Positions 19,627-29,200 of a DNA stretch of 64,000 nucleotides are shown here, one piece after another. The DNA is from Vibrio sp. 16. Its GTDB lineage: Bacteria > Pseudomonadota > Gammaproteobacteria > Enterobacterales > Vibrionaceae. The number at the start of each line of letters is the position of its first letter. Positions within the stretch are counted from its first letter, which is position 1. The position numbers and the translations under genes are program-made. The notes beneath the pieces were generated by a model. The model was not told where the DNA came from. It saw only the letters and a list, made by a program, of their open reading frames with translations, and ran no database searches. The stretch covers positions 620,001 through 684,000 of the forward strand of contig NZ_OY808997.1 of NCBI RefSeq assembly GCF_963681195.1, read 5' to 3'.

Positions 19627-21239
19627 TATCTGACCCTCTCTACATTATCGAAAGGCTGCGCGTTAAACGGGCTCACTTTAAATCCTTGCAATGAATGATG
19701 CTGCGCCTGCAGTTGCATTCCGTGGTTGAGTGGAATGACAGGGACTTCTTCATTCAAAATATTTTGGGCTTGTTTATATAGGTTTAAGCGGTATCGCTTC
19801 TTATCGACTTCTAGTGCGAGGTCGAGCAAAAAGTCGAAATCTGGATTACACCAGCTCGAGACATTGAGCCCGACACGTTTTGAGTCACATGAGAGCAATG
19901 GTCGGAAAAAACTGTCTGGGTCACCCGTATTAGCTATCCAACCTGTTAAATAGAGATCCACGCTCGCATCGAGTTCAGTACGATTAAATCTGTCATCGGT
20001 CATAAGGTTTAGCTTTATACCCACATCCGCTAGGTTAGCTTGAATAAGTTCGGCTGTTTTGCGTGGACTTGGGTTGTAAGCTCTTGGCTCTAAAGGTACC
20101 GACATGGTTAGCTCTAAGCCTTTGCTGTATCCTGCTTCGCGAAGCAATGCGATTGCGTAATTGCGGTCATAGCGAAGCTGGGTTGTGTCTTTTTGATACG
20201 CCCACGATGAAGGTGGAAGCACAGAATAGGCTTGGCTGCCTGTACCGTAATAAACGGAATCGAGGATGTTTTGCCTGTTAATCGCGTAACTGAGTGCTTT
20301 ACGGACTCTTGAATCATTCAGCGCCGGATGAAGGGTATTGATGGCCACAAATGAAATGTTCATCGCAGGTTTGGCCGTCAGCTTAATATCATCTCGTTGC
20401 TCAATAACAGGCAGTTGGCTTGATAACGGCGCGTTGAGAATATCGCACTCTTCCCTAAGCATCTTGGCTAATGTGCCGGTTCCGCGATTTGAGATATCAA
20501 ATACGACTTGCTTCATTTTGGCTTTGCCTTGCCAATAGTCGTTGTGTCTTTTTAGCCGAATCAAGTCATTAATTTGGTACTCGGACAGGTAAAACGGACC
20601 GGTACCAATCGGGTGAGAGTCCATCATCCCTTTCTCGTCACGCAGCTCTAACTGGCTGCCATACTCTTTTGAGTGAATCACCGCGTGGCTGGTTGCGATG
20701 TTGGACAAAAAAGAGTTATCCGGTCTACTCAGAGTGAAACGAACTTGATTGCGAGACAAGGCAACAACATCAACCAATAAGTTTTGGAAATCGATGCCAT
20801 TAAACCAAGGGTATAACCCACCACCTACGTAATGAAAGGGGTGACTAGAATCGATAATGCGACGAAAGCTGAAGACCACATCATCTGCGGTTAATGGACG
20901 AGATGGTGTAAACCATGCTGCGGACTGGAACGCAATGTTGTCTTGAAGTGTAAACGTATACTCCGTCCCAGATTTATTTACTGTCCAACTCTTAGCGATG
21001 TTTGGAACGGGCTCGAACGTTTCAGGATCAAGGGTAAGCAAGGTGTCGAAAAGTTGTGGACTGAGAGTCTCAGGCGTTATGCCACTGTCGATCAATTGCG
21101 GGTTAAATGTCTCCGGCCCGCCTTGACCACAATAGACAAACCCTTGTTGTCGAATTTTATTGTGGTCGATGGCTTCGCCACAGCCAGATAACAGGCTGAA
21201 GCTAAATATACCAAGTGTAAGTTGTAAGAATGCTTTCAT
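19626..21239 (-). CDS. sapA: Peptide-binding protein SapA (lipoprotein form)
   Basis: This 537-residue SBP_bac_5 family solute-binding protein captures peptides for SapBCDF. The ATG at 21239 gives a lipoprotein signal peptide, MKAFLQLTLGIFSFSLLSGC, with the lipobox LSGC. An upstream start at 21314 would bury it. Family blocks include YCGQGGPETFNPQL near the N-terminus and the AWTPSRPLTADDVVFSFRR-type motif (here AAWFTPSRPLTADDVVFSF). The E. coli SapA that I recall is a soluble periplasmic protein, so membrane anchoring is a difference. It is preceded on the same strand by pspF, with a 115-base gap. Confidence 0.9.
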   Translation of the reverse strand: MKAFLQLTLGIFSFSLLSGCGEAIDHNKIRQQGFVYCGQGGPETFNPQLIDSGITPETLSPQLFDTLLTLDPETFEPVPNIAKSWTVNKSGTEYTFTLQDNIAFQSAAWFTPSRPLTADDVVFSFRRIIDSSHPFHYVGGGLYPWFNGIDFQNLLVDVVALSRNQVRFTLSRPDNSFLSNIATSHAVIHSKEYGSQLELRDEKGMMDSHPIGTGPFYLSEYQINDLIRLKRHNDYWQGKAKMKQVVFDISNRGTGTLAKMLREECDILNAPLSSQLPVIEQRDDIKLTAKPAMNISFVAINTLHPALNDSRVRKALSYAINRQNILDSVYYGTGSQAYSVLPPSSWAYQKDTTQLRYDRNYAIALLREAGYSKGLELTMSVPLEPRAYNPSPRKTAELIQANLADVGIKLNLMTDDRFNRTELDASVDLYLTGWIANTGDPDSFFRPLLSCDSKRVGLNVSSWCNPDFDFLLDLALEVDKKRYRLNLYKQAQNILNEEVPVIPLNHGMQLQAQHHSLQGFKVSPFNAQPFDNVERVR

Positions 21240-21354
21240 AGAAAGATTAACTGCTGAAGACAAGCACAAAGGGATCTCCAATTGTGCCTTATTCTGCCAC
21301 CCGTTTACCATCAATAATTACGTTAAACCTCAGTAAACCTTAACTTATGTCATG

Positions 21355-22347
21355 TTACTCAGACTGAGTTAGGTTGTATTTGCGCACCATGCCTCTTAGC
21401 TGGTGATAACTTAAGTCTAGCAATTGGGCCGCTTTCCTTTGATTGAATTTCGCTTCTTCCATGGCGGCATTGAGAATTTTCAAGTCTTGTTCTTCTTGCC
21501 ACTGCTTGTAATTAAGCGGAAAGGTAATAGTGTCACTGGTTGTCGATAGCTCGCTCTCCGAGCCCGATTCTGGCTCTGACCAAGTATTGGCGAAGGGGTC
21601 GAAAATCATGTGAGAGATAGGCTCGTCTTGCTGCCCATGTTGATAGACGGCTCGCTCGATAACGTTTTTTAGCTCACGAACGTTACCTGGCCACGCGTAG
21701 TCTAATAAGCTCTGCTTTGCGTGTTCACTAAACCCGACAAAATACTCGAACCCGAGTTCACGGCACATTTTGATTGCGTAGTATTCGGCGAGAAGCAAGA
21801 TGTCTTCCGTTCGTTCGCGCAGGGGTGGAAGTTGAATGACATCGAAAGCAAGCCTGTCGAGAAGGTCGGCACGAAACTCCCCGTTGGCAGCCATTTCTGG
21901 AAGATTGGCATTGGTGGCACACACCAAACGTACATTCGCGTTGAGTAATTGGTGCCCACCAACCCGCTCATATTGACCATATTCAATCACTCGCAGCAAT
22001 TTTTCCTGAACAAGGAGTGGGGCGGTCGCAAGCTCGTCTAGAAACAAAGTGCCATTTTCTGCACGCTCAAAGCGACCTTTATGCCTGCCTTTTGAGCCTG
22101 TAAATGCGCCTTGTTCATGACCGAACAACTCAGAGTCAATAAGCCCCTCACTCAATGTTGAACAGTTCAATGAGATAAGAGGCTGATCCCAACGTTTAGA
22201 TAAATAATGCAGACGCTGTGCGATGAGTTCTTTTCCGGTTCCGCGCTCTCCAATAATCAGGATAGGGCGCTCAATCGCTGCAAGTTTTGATACTTTATCC
22301 AGTACCGCAAGGAAAGCGGGAGACTCACCAATCAGGTTTTGTTGCAT
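21355..22347 (-). CDS. pspF: Phage shock protein operon transcriptional activator PspF
   Basis: This 330-residue sigma-54 enhancer-binding protein has no N-terminal receiver or sensor domain, which is diagnostic for PspF. The AAA+ core shows Walker A GERGTGKE, the sigma-54-contacting GAFTGS loop, Walker B FLDELATAP and the arginine-finger region. The C-terminal Fis-like helix-turn-helix reads FNQRKAAQLLDLSYHQLRGMV. It is divergent from pspABC, which it activates unless held in check by PspA. The same strand continues into sapA. Confidence 0.95.
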   Translation of the reverse strand: MQQNLIGESPAFLAVLDKVSKLAAIERPILIIGERGTGKELIAQRLHYLSKRWDQPLISLNCSTLSEGLIDSELFGHEQGAFTGSKGRHKGRFERAENGTLFLDELATAPLLVQEKLLRVIEYGQYERVGGHQLLNANVRLVCATNANLPEMAANGEFRADLLDRLAFDVIQLPPLRERTEDILLLAEYYAIKMCRELGFEYFVGFSEHAKQSLLDYAWPGNVRELKNVIERAVYQHGQQDEPISHMIFDPFANTWSEPESGSESELSTTSDTITFPLNYKQWQEEQDLKILNAAMEEAKFNQRKAAQLLDLSYHQLRGMVRKYNLTQSE

Positions 22348-22456
22348 GACTTCACTCCGTTGGTCAAATTTACCTAAAGTTGGCTAAATTCATCATACAT
22401 TGAATCGGCTTGCAAGTTGATATTTGTTAACTTTATGATTTTTAATAAATAAAAAG

Positions 22457-22474
22457 TTGGCACACATATTGGAA
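22457..22474 (+). promoter_or_regulatory. Sigma-54 promoter of pspABC
   Basis: TTGGCAC (22457-22463) is followed after five bases by TTGGA, matching the -24/-12 consensus TGGCAC-N5-TTGCA except at one position. It lies 93 bases upstream of pspA, opposite pspF. Upstream PspF-binding sites were not resolved. Confidence 0.8.
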
Positions 22475-22566
22475 TAGTTAAACCAACATAAAGAGTTCGA
22501 TGATGACTCAAACCCCAATGACCACTATCGGCCTAAGTGCCAACATATAAAATGAGGAGCTGTGCT

Positions 22567-23235
22567 ATGGGTATTTTTTCTCGATTCGCAGATATTGTAA
22601 ATTCAAACATCAGCGCACTACTGGATAAAGCGGAAGATCCAGAAAAGATGATTCGCCTTATCATTCAAGAAATGGAAGACACCTTGGTTGAAGTGCGTAC
22701 TAACTCGGCAAAAGCGATTGCAGATAAAAAAGAGTTGGCACGTAAAGTGGAAACTTTGGAAGATCAAATTACGCAATGGCAAACCAAAGCGACATTGGCG
22801 TTGACCAAAGAGCGTGAGGACTTGGCTCGTGCAGCATTGATCGAGAAGCAAAAGCTGCAAGATGTCTTGAAGGGGCTACATACTGAGCAAACGCTTGTTG
22901 AAGAAACTATCGATAAGCTAACGGGTGAAATTGGTAAGCTAGAAACTAAGATCACGGAAACCCGAGCTAAGCAGCAAGCATTGGCTATTCGCTCTCAAGC
23001 TGCGTCAAATCGTCGCGATGTGCAAAAGCACCTTCATACTGCTCGTACGTCAGAAGCGATGGCGAAATTCGAACAGTATTCGAGAAAAATTGACGAGCTT
23101 GAAGCGGAAGCGGACGTTTATTCCAAAACCGGCAATGCGAAATCGCTTGATCAAGAGTTCGCAGAACTTCAAGCTCAAGATGAAATTGAACAAGAACTGG
23201 CCAAGTTAAAAGAGCAGATGGGCGAGAAAAAATAA
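22567..23235 (+). CDS. pspA: Phage shock protein A
   Basis: This 222-residue PspA/IM30 protein is almost entirely coiled-coil. The N-terminal amphipathic helix [20 protein letters not shown] binds membranes, followed by [20 protein letters not shown]. PspA scaffolds stressed inner membrane to limit proton leakage and inhibits PspF. ATG 22567 was chosen to give the conserved N-terminus; an in-frame upstream start at 22537 is not family-like. The gene is transcribed from a sigma-54 promoter. Confidence 0.96.
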   Translation: MGIFSRFADIVNSNISALLDKAEDPEKMIRLIIQEMEDTLVEVRTNSAKAIADKKELARKVETLEDQITQWQTKATLALTKEREDLARAALIEKQKLQDVLKGLHTEQTLVEETIDKLTGEIGKLETKITETRAKQQALAIRSQAASNRRDVQKHLHTARTSEAMAKFEQYSRKIDELEAEADVYSKTGNAKSLDQEFAELQAQDEIEQELAKLKEQMGEKK

Positions 23236-23266
23236 TCCGTCGCATTCTTTAACTCAAATAAATGTG

Positions 23267-23319
23267 CACCAATCTAGGTATTGAGGTTTCACTGCCTGAG
23301 CTTGATACTTAGATTGGTG
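23267..23319. repeat. Long imperfect hairpin between pspA and pspB
   Basis: CACCAATCTA (23267-23276) is perfectly complementary to TAGATTGGTG (23310-23319). The pairing extends imperfectly inward with GTAT/ATAC. It lacks a T-run on either side, so it is more likely an mRNA stem affecting stability or attenuation than a standard terminator. Confidence 0.6.
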
Positions 23320-23403
23320 AGTTAGGCTTAATTGTTTTATCTAAATTGTCAGTCGGTTGTCTATGAAATCAATCTGATTGAGCGCTATCAGTAGGAGTTG
23401 TTT

Positions 23404-23637
23404 ATGTCGACATTTATTATTGCCGGGCCATTGATTGTTTTTTTGATTTTTGTCGCCCCTTTGTGGCTCATCTTACACTATCGCAGTAAGAAGAAAGCGG
23501 CAGGTGGACTATCAGAAGATGATTTCCAACGCTTGCAATCTTTGTCAGAGAAAGCTGATCAGATGCAAGATCGAGTTAACACGCTAGAAAGAATTTTAGA
23601 TTCAGAGGCGCCTGAATGGAGACGTCGCTATGAGTAA
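23404..23637 (+). CDS. pspB: Phage shock protein B
   Basis: This 77-residue inner-membrane protein has one N-terminal span (FIIAGPLIVFLIFVAPLWLILHY) followed by a charged heptad-rich cytosolic segment containing LQSLSEKADQMQDRVNTLERILD and a C-terminal EAPEWRRRYE. With PspC it relays membrane stress by sequestering PspA. The ATG at 23404 follows TAGGAG; a TTG six bases upstream is possible. It overlaps pspC by eight bases. Confidence 0.95.
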   Translation: MSTFIIAGPLIVFLIFVAPLWLILHYRSKKKAAGGLSEDDFQRLQSLSEKADQMQDRVNTLERILDSEAPEWRRRYE

Positions 23638-24019
23638 ACAAGAGCTTTATCGTGATACTGATAATGGAAAAATTGCTGGTGTTTGCGCAGGGTTGGCCAA
23701 TTACTTCGGATTGGAGGTATGGTTAGTACGAATCTTAGTCATATCCGCCGCGTTACTTGGTGGTAGTTTTCTTGTGTTACTCGCGTACGTTGCATTTGCA
23801 TTTATGATCGAGAAACAGCCGCCAAACTACGTAGAAGCGATGAAAAGCAAACAAGAACACAAGTTGAAAAGTAAACCTTGGACTCAGGGTCAAGCGCCTG
23901 ATGCGTTGCTGACAACGCTCGAAAATGATTTTTCAACGCTTGAAACTCGAATTCGCGCCATCGAGGCGTATGTCACATCCGATACGTTTAAGGTAAATCG
24001 CGAGTTCAACAAGCTGTAA
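23630..24019 (+). CDS. pspC: Phage shock protein C
   Basis: This 129-residue PspC-domain protein contains the signature ELYRDTDNGKIAGVCAGLANYFGL, then a hydrophobic span (VRILVISAALLGGSFLVLLAYVAFAFMI) and a basic, partly coiled C-terminal region. It senses inner-membrane stress together with PspB. Its start lies within the end of pspB, so the two are translationally coupled. Confidence 0.95.
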   Translation: MSKQELYRDTDNGKIAGVCAGLANYFGLEVWLVRILVISAALLGGSFLVLLAYVAFAFMIEKQPPNYVEAMKSKQEHKLKSKPWTQGQAPDALLTTLENDFSTLETRIRAIEAYVTSDTFKVNREFNKL

Positions 24020-24105
24020 GTCGTTTATGAGACTTAGTCGCGTTTTCTTTTAGCAAATTATTAATTTTAATAAGTTTTTACCACCCCTACTGTGGAAGTC
24101 ATCAA

Positions 24106-24152
24106 TCCAATCATCTATCTTTGTTGTAAATTGTGATAACTGGATGATTGGA
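24106..24152. promoter_or_regulatory. Inverted repeat over the ribosome-binding region of the first efflux adaptor gene
   Basis: TCCAATCATC (24106-24115) and GATGATTGGA (24143-24152) are perfect inverted 10-base repeats, ending one base before the ATG at 24154. The right arm contains the only Shine-Dalgarno-like GGA. It could be a regulator site or a translation-blocking stem. Confidence 0.5.
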
Positions 24153-24153
24153 C

Positions 24154-25185
24154 ATGCAAAAATCAATGCTGCTTCTCGCCATAGCTGCGTCACTCAGTGG
24201 CTGTGGTAAGGAGCTTCCACCCGTACCTGAGCCCGATTCTCGGCCTGCGAAACTCTTCACTATTTCAGTCGGCAATGCCACTTTTGAACGCCATTTTCCA
24301 GCCACTTCTGAAGCCGGTGATAAAGCAGTTCTTGCATTTAGAGTACCTGGTCAGCTTCAAACCATTGATGTTGTTGCCGGGCAACGGGTCAAAAAAGGGG
24401 ATGTGCTTGCGTCTCTAAACCCTGATGAGTACACCCTGTTGGCGAAGCAGGCAGAGGCTCAATTTAAACTTGCCGATGTTCAATATCAACGCTACAAAAA
24501 GTTAAGAAAAGATAAAGTGGTTTCCGAGCAAGATTTTGATCAAGCTAAAGCCAACCACAATTCTGCGCGAGCAACTCTTGAGCAAGCAAAAGCGAACCTC
24601 AGATACACCAAGTTGGTCGCGCCGTATGATGGGACAATCTCACTCGTCCCCGCAGAGAATCACGAATACATAGCCGCTAAGTCTGGCGTGTTAAACATTC
24701 AAACCAATCAGTTGATGAAGGTGATTTTCCAGCTCCCCGATCACTTGTTAAGCCGATTTTCTACAGGGATTAACCTAAAGGCGACAATGACTTTTGATGC
24801 CTTTCCTCAAAATACCTACGACCTGACCTTCCAAGAGGTTGATACTGAAGCCGATCCCAAAACGGGCTCTTACAAAGTCACCATGATCATGGAACGTCCT
24901 GAAGATACTGGGATCCTGCCTGGTATGGCAGGGTCGGTTCACGTCGCGGTCGAATCTACAGGCGCGACTCGTATTCCGGAAGCCGCTTTGTTTGAAGAGC
25001 AAGGAGACACCTTTGTTTGGCGTGTTGACGACCAAGGTATTGTTTCCAAAGCGGCGGTTGAACTGAACGATAAGCGACAAGTGGAAAGCGGTTTAGCCGA
25101 TGGCGAGAGAATTGTCGTGTCCGGAGTGAGTGGTATTGAACCGGGAATTAAAGTTCGCGAATGGATCAAAGAGCGAGGTCTGTAA
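24154..25185 (+). CDS. RND efflux periplasmic adaptor, first (VexI-like)
   Basis: This 343-residue HlyD/AcrA-type membrane-fusion lipoprotein has signal LLLAIAASLSGC. It has barrel-sandwich halves (VVAGQRVKKGDVLASLNPDEY and RYTKLVAPYDGTIS) flanking an alpha-hairpin (about 95-150), then beta-barrel and membrane-proximal domains. Such proteins link an RND pump to an outer-membrane channel. ATG 24154 was preferred to a TTG at 24148. It begins a three-gene unit with a second adaptor and the pump. The order resembles V. cholerae vexIJK, which I also recall as lying next to psp. Confidence 0.85.
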   Translation: MQKSMLLLAIAASLSGCGKELPPVPEPDSRPAKLFTISVGNATFERHFPATSEAGDKAVLAFRVPGQLQTIDVVAGQRVKKGDVLASLNPDEYTLLAKQAEAQFKLADVQYQRYKKLRKDKVVSEQDFDQAKANHNSARATLEQAKANLRYTKLVAPYDGTISLVPAENHEYIAAKSGVLNIQTNQLMKVIFQLPDHLLSRFSTGINLKATMTFDAFPQNTYDLTFQEVDTEADPKTGSYKVTMIMERPEDTGILPGMAGSVHVAVESTGATRIPEAALFEEQGDTFVWRVDDQGIVSKAAVELNDKRQVESGLADGERIVVSGVSGIEPGIKVREWIKERGL

Positions 25186-25186
25186 G

Positions 25187-26275
25187 ATGAAGCAATGGTT
25201 AGGGATAAGTGTGTTATCCACGGCAGCGTTCTTAGCGGGCTGTAGCGGTGAGGCAGAATATGTCGATTTTGGTCTTGCCAAAGTAAAAGTGTTGGAGTTG
25301 TCGAATCACGAAGTGAGCGAGGACAGATTGTATTTTCCCGCTGTTGCCAATGCAGCGGAACGCTCACACCTCAGCTTTAGGGTGGCGGGTGAAATTAGCA
25401 AGATTTACGTCAAGGAAGGGGATCAAGTTAAGCAAGGAGACCTGATTGCCGAGATTGAACCAACGGATTACAAACTTGACGTTGATAATGCAAGTGCTCG
25501 TTATTCGGTCGTCGACAGTCAGTATAAGCGCTCCAAGCCTTTGGTCGACAAAGGCTTACTTGCCAAGTCTCAGTTCGACGAAATAGCGGCTAATCGTCAA
25601 ATTGCCTACGCAGAGTTGCAGTTAGCGAAGCTACGATTGTCTTTTACTCAACTGAAAGCGCCTGTTGACGGGATCATATCTCGTGTGAGTGCTGATCAGT
25701 TTGAGAACATTCAAGTTGGCCAGCAAATCGTCAATATTCACAGTCTAGATAATGTAGAGATCCTGATTCAATTGCCTGATCGCCTCTACACCAATCAGCC
25801 TAGCCAAGAGGTTTTGGAAAAAGTAGATGCTGTGGTTAAAGTACCAAGCGGTAATGAATACAGCGCAAAAATCAAAGAATTTACCACAGAGCCGGATCCG
25901 GCGACGGGGACGTTCACTGTAACCCTGTCGATGCCGATGCCAGAGCAAGAATACATCTTGGATGGCATGGCGGTCGAAGTGACTTCTAGAGGCGAAGACA
26001 TTGGATTAGAGCTGAACACCGGTGTCCAAGTCCCGATTGAGTCAATATTCAACGCAGATGGCGATGACTTAGCGCGTGAAAACAAATACGTGTGGACGGT
26101 AGAGCCCGACAACACGGTTACGAAGAGAAAAGTCGTTGTTGGTAAGGCAAATAAGGAAACCGTTCAGGTCCTTGAAGGGCTAGATAAAGACCAAGTTGTC
26201 GTGGTCGCAGGTGTATCACGATTAAGGGAAGGTATGCAGGTAGAAGTGATTGAGAAGGAGGCGGGTCATGAGTGA
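25187..26275 (+). CDS. RND efflux periplasmic adaptor, second (VexJ-like)
   Basis: This second membrane-fusion lipoprotein has 362 residues. The signal ends in the lipobox LAGC (SVLSTAAFLAGC). It has the same architecture as its neighbour: YVKEGDQVKQGDLIAEIEP, a helical hairpin, LKAPVDGIISRV and later barrel domains. ATG 25187 begins one base after the previous stop. Two distinct adaptors for one pump suggest a heteromeric adaptor ring. It overlaps the pump gene by eight bases. Confidence 0.85.
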   Translation: MKQWLGISVLSTAAFLAGCSGEAEYVDFGLAKVKVLELSNHEVSEDRLYFPAVANAAERSHLSFRVAGEISKIYVKEGDQVKQGDLIAEIEPTDYKLDVDNASARYSVVDSQYKRSKPLVDKGLLAKSQFDEIAANRQIAYAELQLAKLRLSFTQLKAPVDGIISRVSADQFENIQVGQQIVNIHSLDNVEILIQLPDRLYTNQPSQEVLEKVDAVVKVPSGNEYSAKIKEFTTEPDPATGTFTVTLSMPMPEQEYILDGMAVEVTSRGEDIGLELNTGVQVPIESIFNADGDDLARENKYVWTVEPDNTVTKRKVVVGKANKETVQVLEGLDKDQVVVVAGVSRLREGMQVEVIEKEAGHE

Positions 26276-29200
26276 ACAAAATCTCAACGCGCCTCAACGT
26301 GATGAAGACGTAACGGGTATCGCAGCGTACTTTATTCGAAATCGAGTCATCAGCTGGATGATCTCGCTGATTTTCCTCATTGGCGGCACCGCAGCATTCT
26401 TTGGATTGGGGCGCCTTGAAGACCCTGCATTCACCATCAAAGATGCGATGGTTGTTACTTCATACCCTGGTGCGACACCTCAGCAGGTCGAAGAAGAAGT
26501 GACGTACCCATTGGAAAAAGCCATCCAGCAATTAACTTATGTGGATGAGGTGAACTCGATATCCAGTCGGGGTTTGTCGCAAATCACCGTGACGATGAAA
26601 AACAACTATGGTCCCGATGATTTGCCACAGATATGGGATGAGCTACGCCGTAAGGTCAATGACTTAAAAGGTCAGTTACCTCCGGGTGTCAATGATCCGC
26701 AAGTGATTGATGATTTCGGTGACGTTTACGGAATCCTACTAGCGGTCACAGGTGAAGGTTACAGTTACAAAGAGTTACTCGATTATGTTGACTATTTGCG
26801 TCGAGAATTAGAGCTCATTGATGGTGTGAGTAAGGTCTCGGTATCGGGTCAGCAGCAAGAGCAAGTGTTTATCGAAATCTCGATGAAACGCATGAGCAGT
26901 TTAGGGCTTTCGCCAAACACCGTGTTCAATCTGCTGTCTACTCAAAACATTGTCTCTGATGCAGGCGCGATTCGAATTGGTGACGAGTACATTCGTATTC
27001 AGCCTACGGGTGAGTTCCAAAATGTGGACCAACTTGGGGACTTGATCCTCACCGAGAGTGGTGCTCAGGGGCTTATCTACTTGCGGGATGTTGCTGACAT
27101 CAAACGTGGTTACGTTGAAGTACCAAGCAATATCATCACGTTTAACGGCGATCTGGCGCTCAACCTCGGCGTCTCCTTTGCGCAGGGTGTAAACGTCGTC
27201 GAAGTTGGTAAACGCTTTGACCGACGCCTCGCCGAGCTCAAGTACCAACAACCCGTAGGTGTCGATATTTCGGAAATTTACAGTCAGCCAAAAGAAGTCG
27301 ACAAATCAGTCAGTGGTTTTGTCGTCAGTTTGGGACAGGCTGTTGCTATCGTAATCATCGTGCTCCTTTTCTTTATGGGATTGCGCTCTGGTTTGCTCAT
27401 CGGCTTGATTCTTCTGCTTACGGTGCTCGGTACATTCATCTTCATGAAGTACTTCGCTATCGATTTGCAACGAATCTCTCTTGGGGCCCTTGTTATCGCT
27501 TTGGGTATGCTGGTGGACAATGCCATCGTGGTGGTCGAAGGGATATTGATAGGGACGCAAAAAGGTCGAACGAGGCTGCAAGCTGCCACAGATATTGTCA
27601 CACAAACCAAGTGGCCGTTGCTTGGCGCGACGGTGATTGCCGTGACGGCTTTTGCTCCTATCGGCTTGTCGGAAGATGCGACTGGTGAATATTGTGGCAC
27701 GTTGTTTACGGTGCTTTTGATCTCGTTGATGTTGAGTTGGTTTACCGCAATTTCATTGACGCCTTTCTTCGCAGATATCTTCTTTAAAGGTCAAAAAGTT
27801 CAACAAGATGGCGCAGAGAGCGATCCGTACAATGGCATGATCTTTGTGGTGTATAAAAACTTCCTTGAGTTTTGTATGAAACGAGCTTGGTTGACCGTCG
27901 TTGTACTGATTCTTGGATTAGCCGCGAGTGTGGTTGGCTTTACCCATGTTAAGCAATCGTTCTTTCCATCTTCTACGACACCGATTTTCCAAGCGGATAT
28001 TTGGCTGCCTGAAGGGACGGACATTAGAGCGACCAACACTAAGTTGAAAGCGCTTGAAACGTGGATCTCTGAGCAAGATGGAGTGGACCATATCACCACA
28101 ACCGCGGGTAAAGGTTTGCAGCGCTTTATGCTCACCTACGCGCCAGAGAAAAGCTATGCCGGTTACGGAGAGATTACGACTCGAGTGACCGATTATGAGA
28201 AACTTCATGATCTTATGGCACGTTTTCGTCTGCACGTAGAAGAGAACTTCCCTGAGATTAACTACAAGTTGAAGCAAATTGAGCTTGGTCCTGGCGGCGG
28301 TGCTAAGATTGAGGCGCGTCTAGTAGGCTCTGATCCTACCGTTTTGCGTAGCCTTGCTAAGCAAGTGGAAGACATCATGCACGCGGATCCAGGTACGACA
28401 AACGTTCGTCATGACTGGCGTGAAAGAACGAAGGTGCTTGAACCTCAGTTTAATGAAAGTCAGGCTCGTCGCTATGGTATTACCAAGTCAGACGTCGATG
28501 AGTTTCTCGCGATGTCTTTCTCAGGTAAAGCAGTGGGCGTCTATCGTGACGGTACTACTCTAATGCCAATCGTGGCGCGTTTGCCAGAGGACGAGCGTGT
28601 AGATATCCGCAACATCGAAGGTATGAAGATCTGGAGTCCAGCGCTCAGTGAATATATTCCACTGCAACAAGTGACGATGGGTTATGACCTTCGCTGGGAA
28701 GACCCGATCATTGTGCGCAAAAATCGTAAACGTGTCTTGACCGTTATGGCAGACCCCGATCTGTTGGGTGAAGAGACGGCGGCGACGTTGCAAAAACGTT
28801 TGATGCCACAAATCGAAGCAATCGAGCTTCCTCCTGGCTATTCGTTGGAGTGGGGCGGTGAGTATGAGTCTTCAGGTGACGCTCAAGCTTCGCTGTTCAC
28901 AACGATGCCAATGGGTTATCTATTCATGTTCTTAGTGACGGTGTTCTTGTTTAACTCGGTCAAAGAGCCTCTGATTGTGTGGCTGACGGTACCGCTCGCG
29001 ATTATCGGTGTGACGACAGGACTGTTGGCGCTCAATACCCCATTTGGTTTTATGGCGTTGCTTGGCTTCTTGAGTTTGTCGGGGATGCTTTTGAAAAATG
29101 GCATAGTATTGTTGGATCAGATCGAGATCGAAATGCATTCAGGCAAAGATCCTTATGTTGCCGTGGTCGATGCTGCGCTGAGCCGCGTGCGTCCAGTGTG

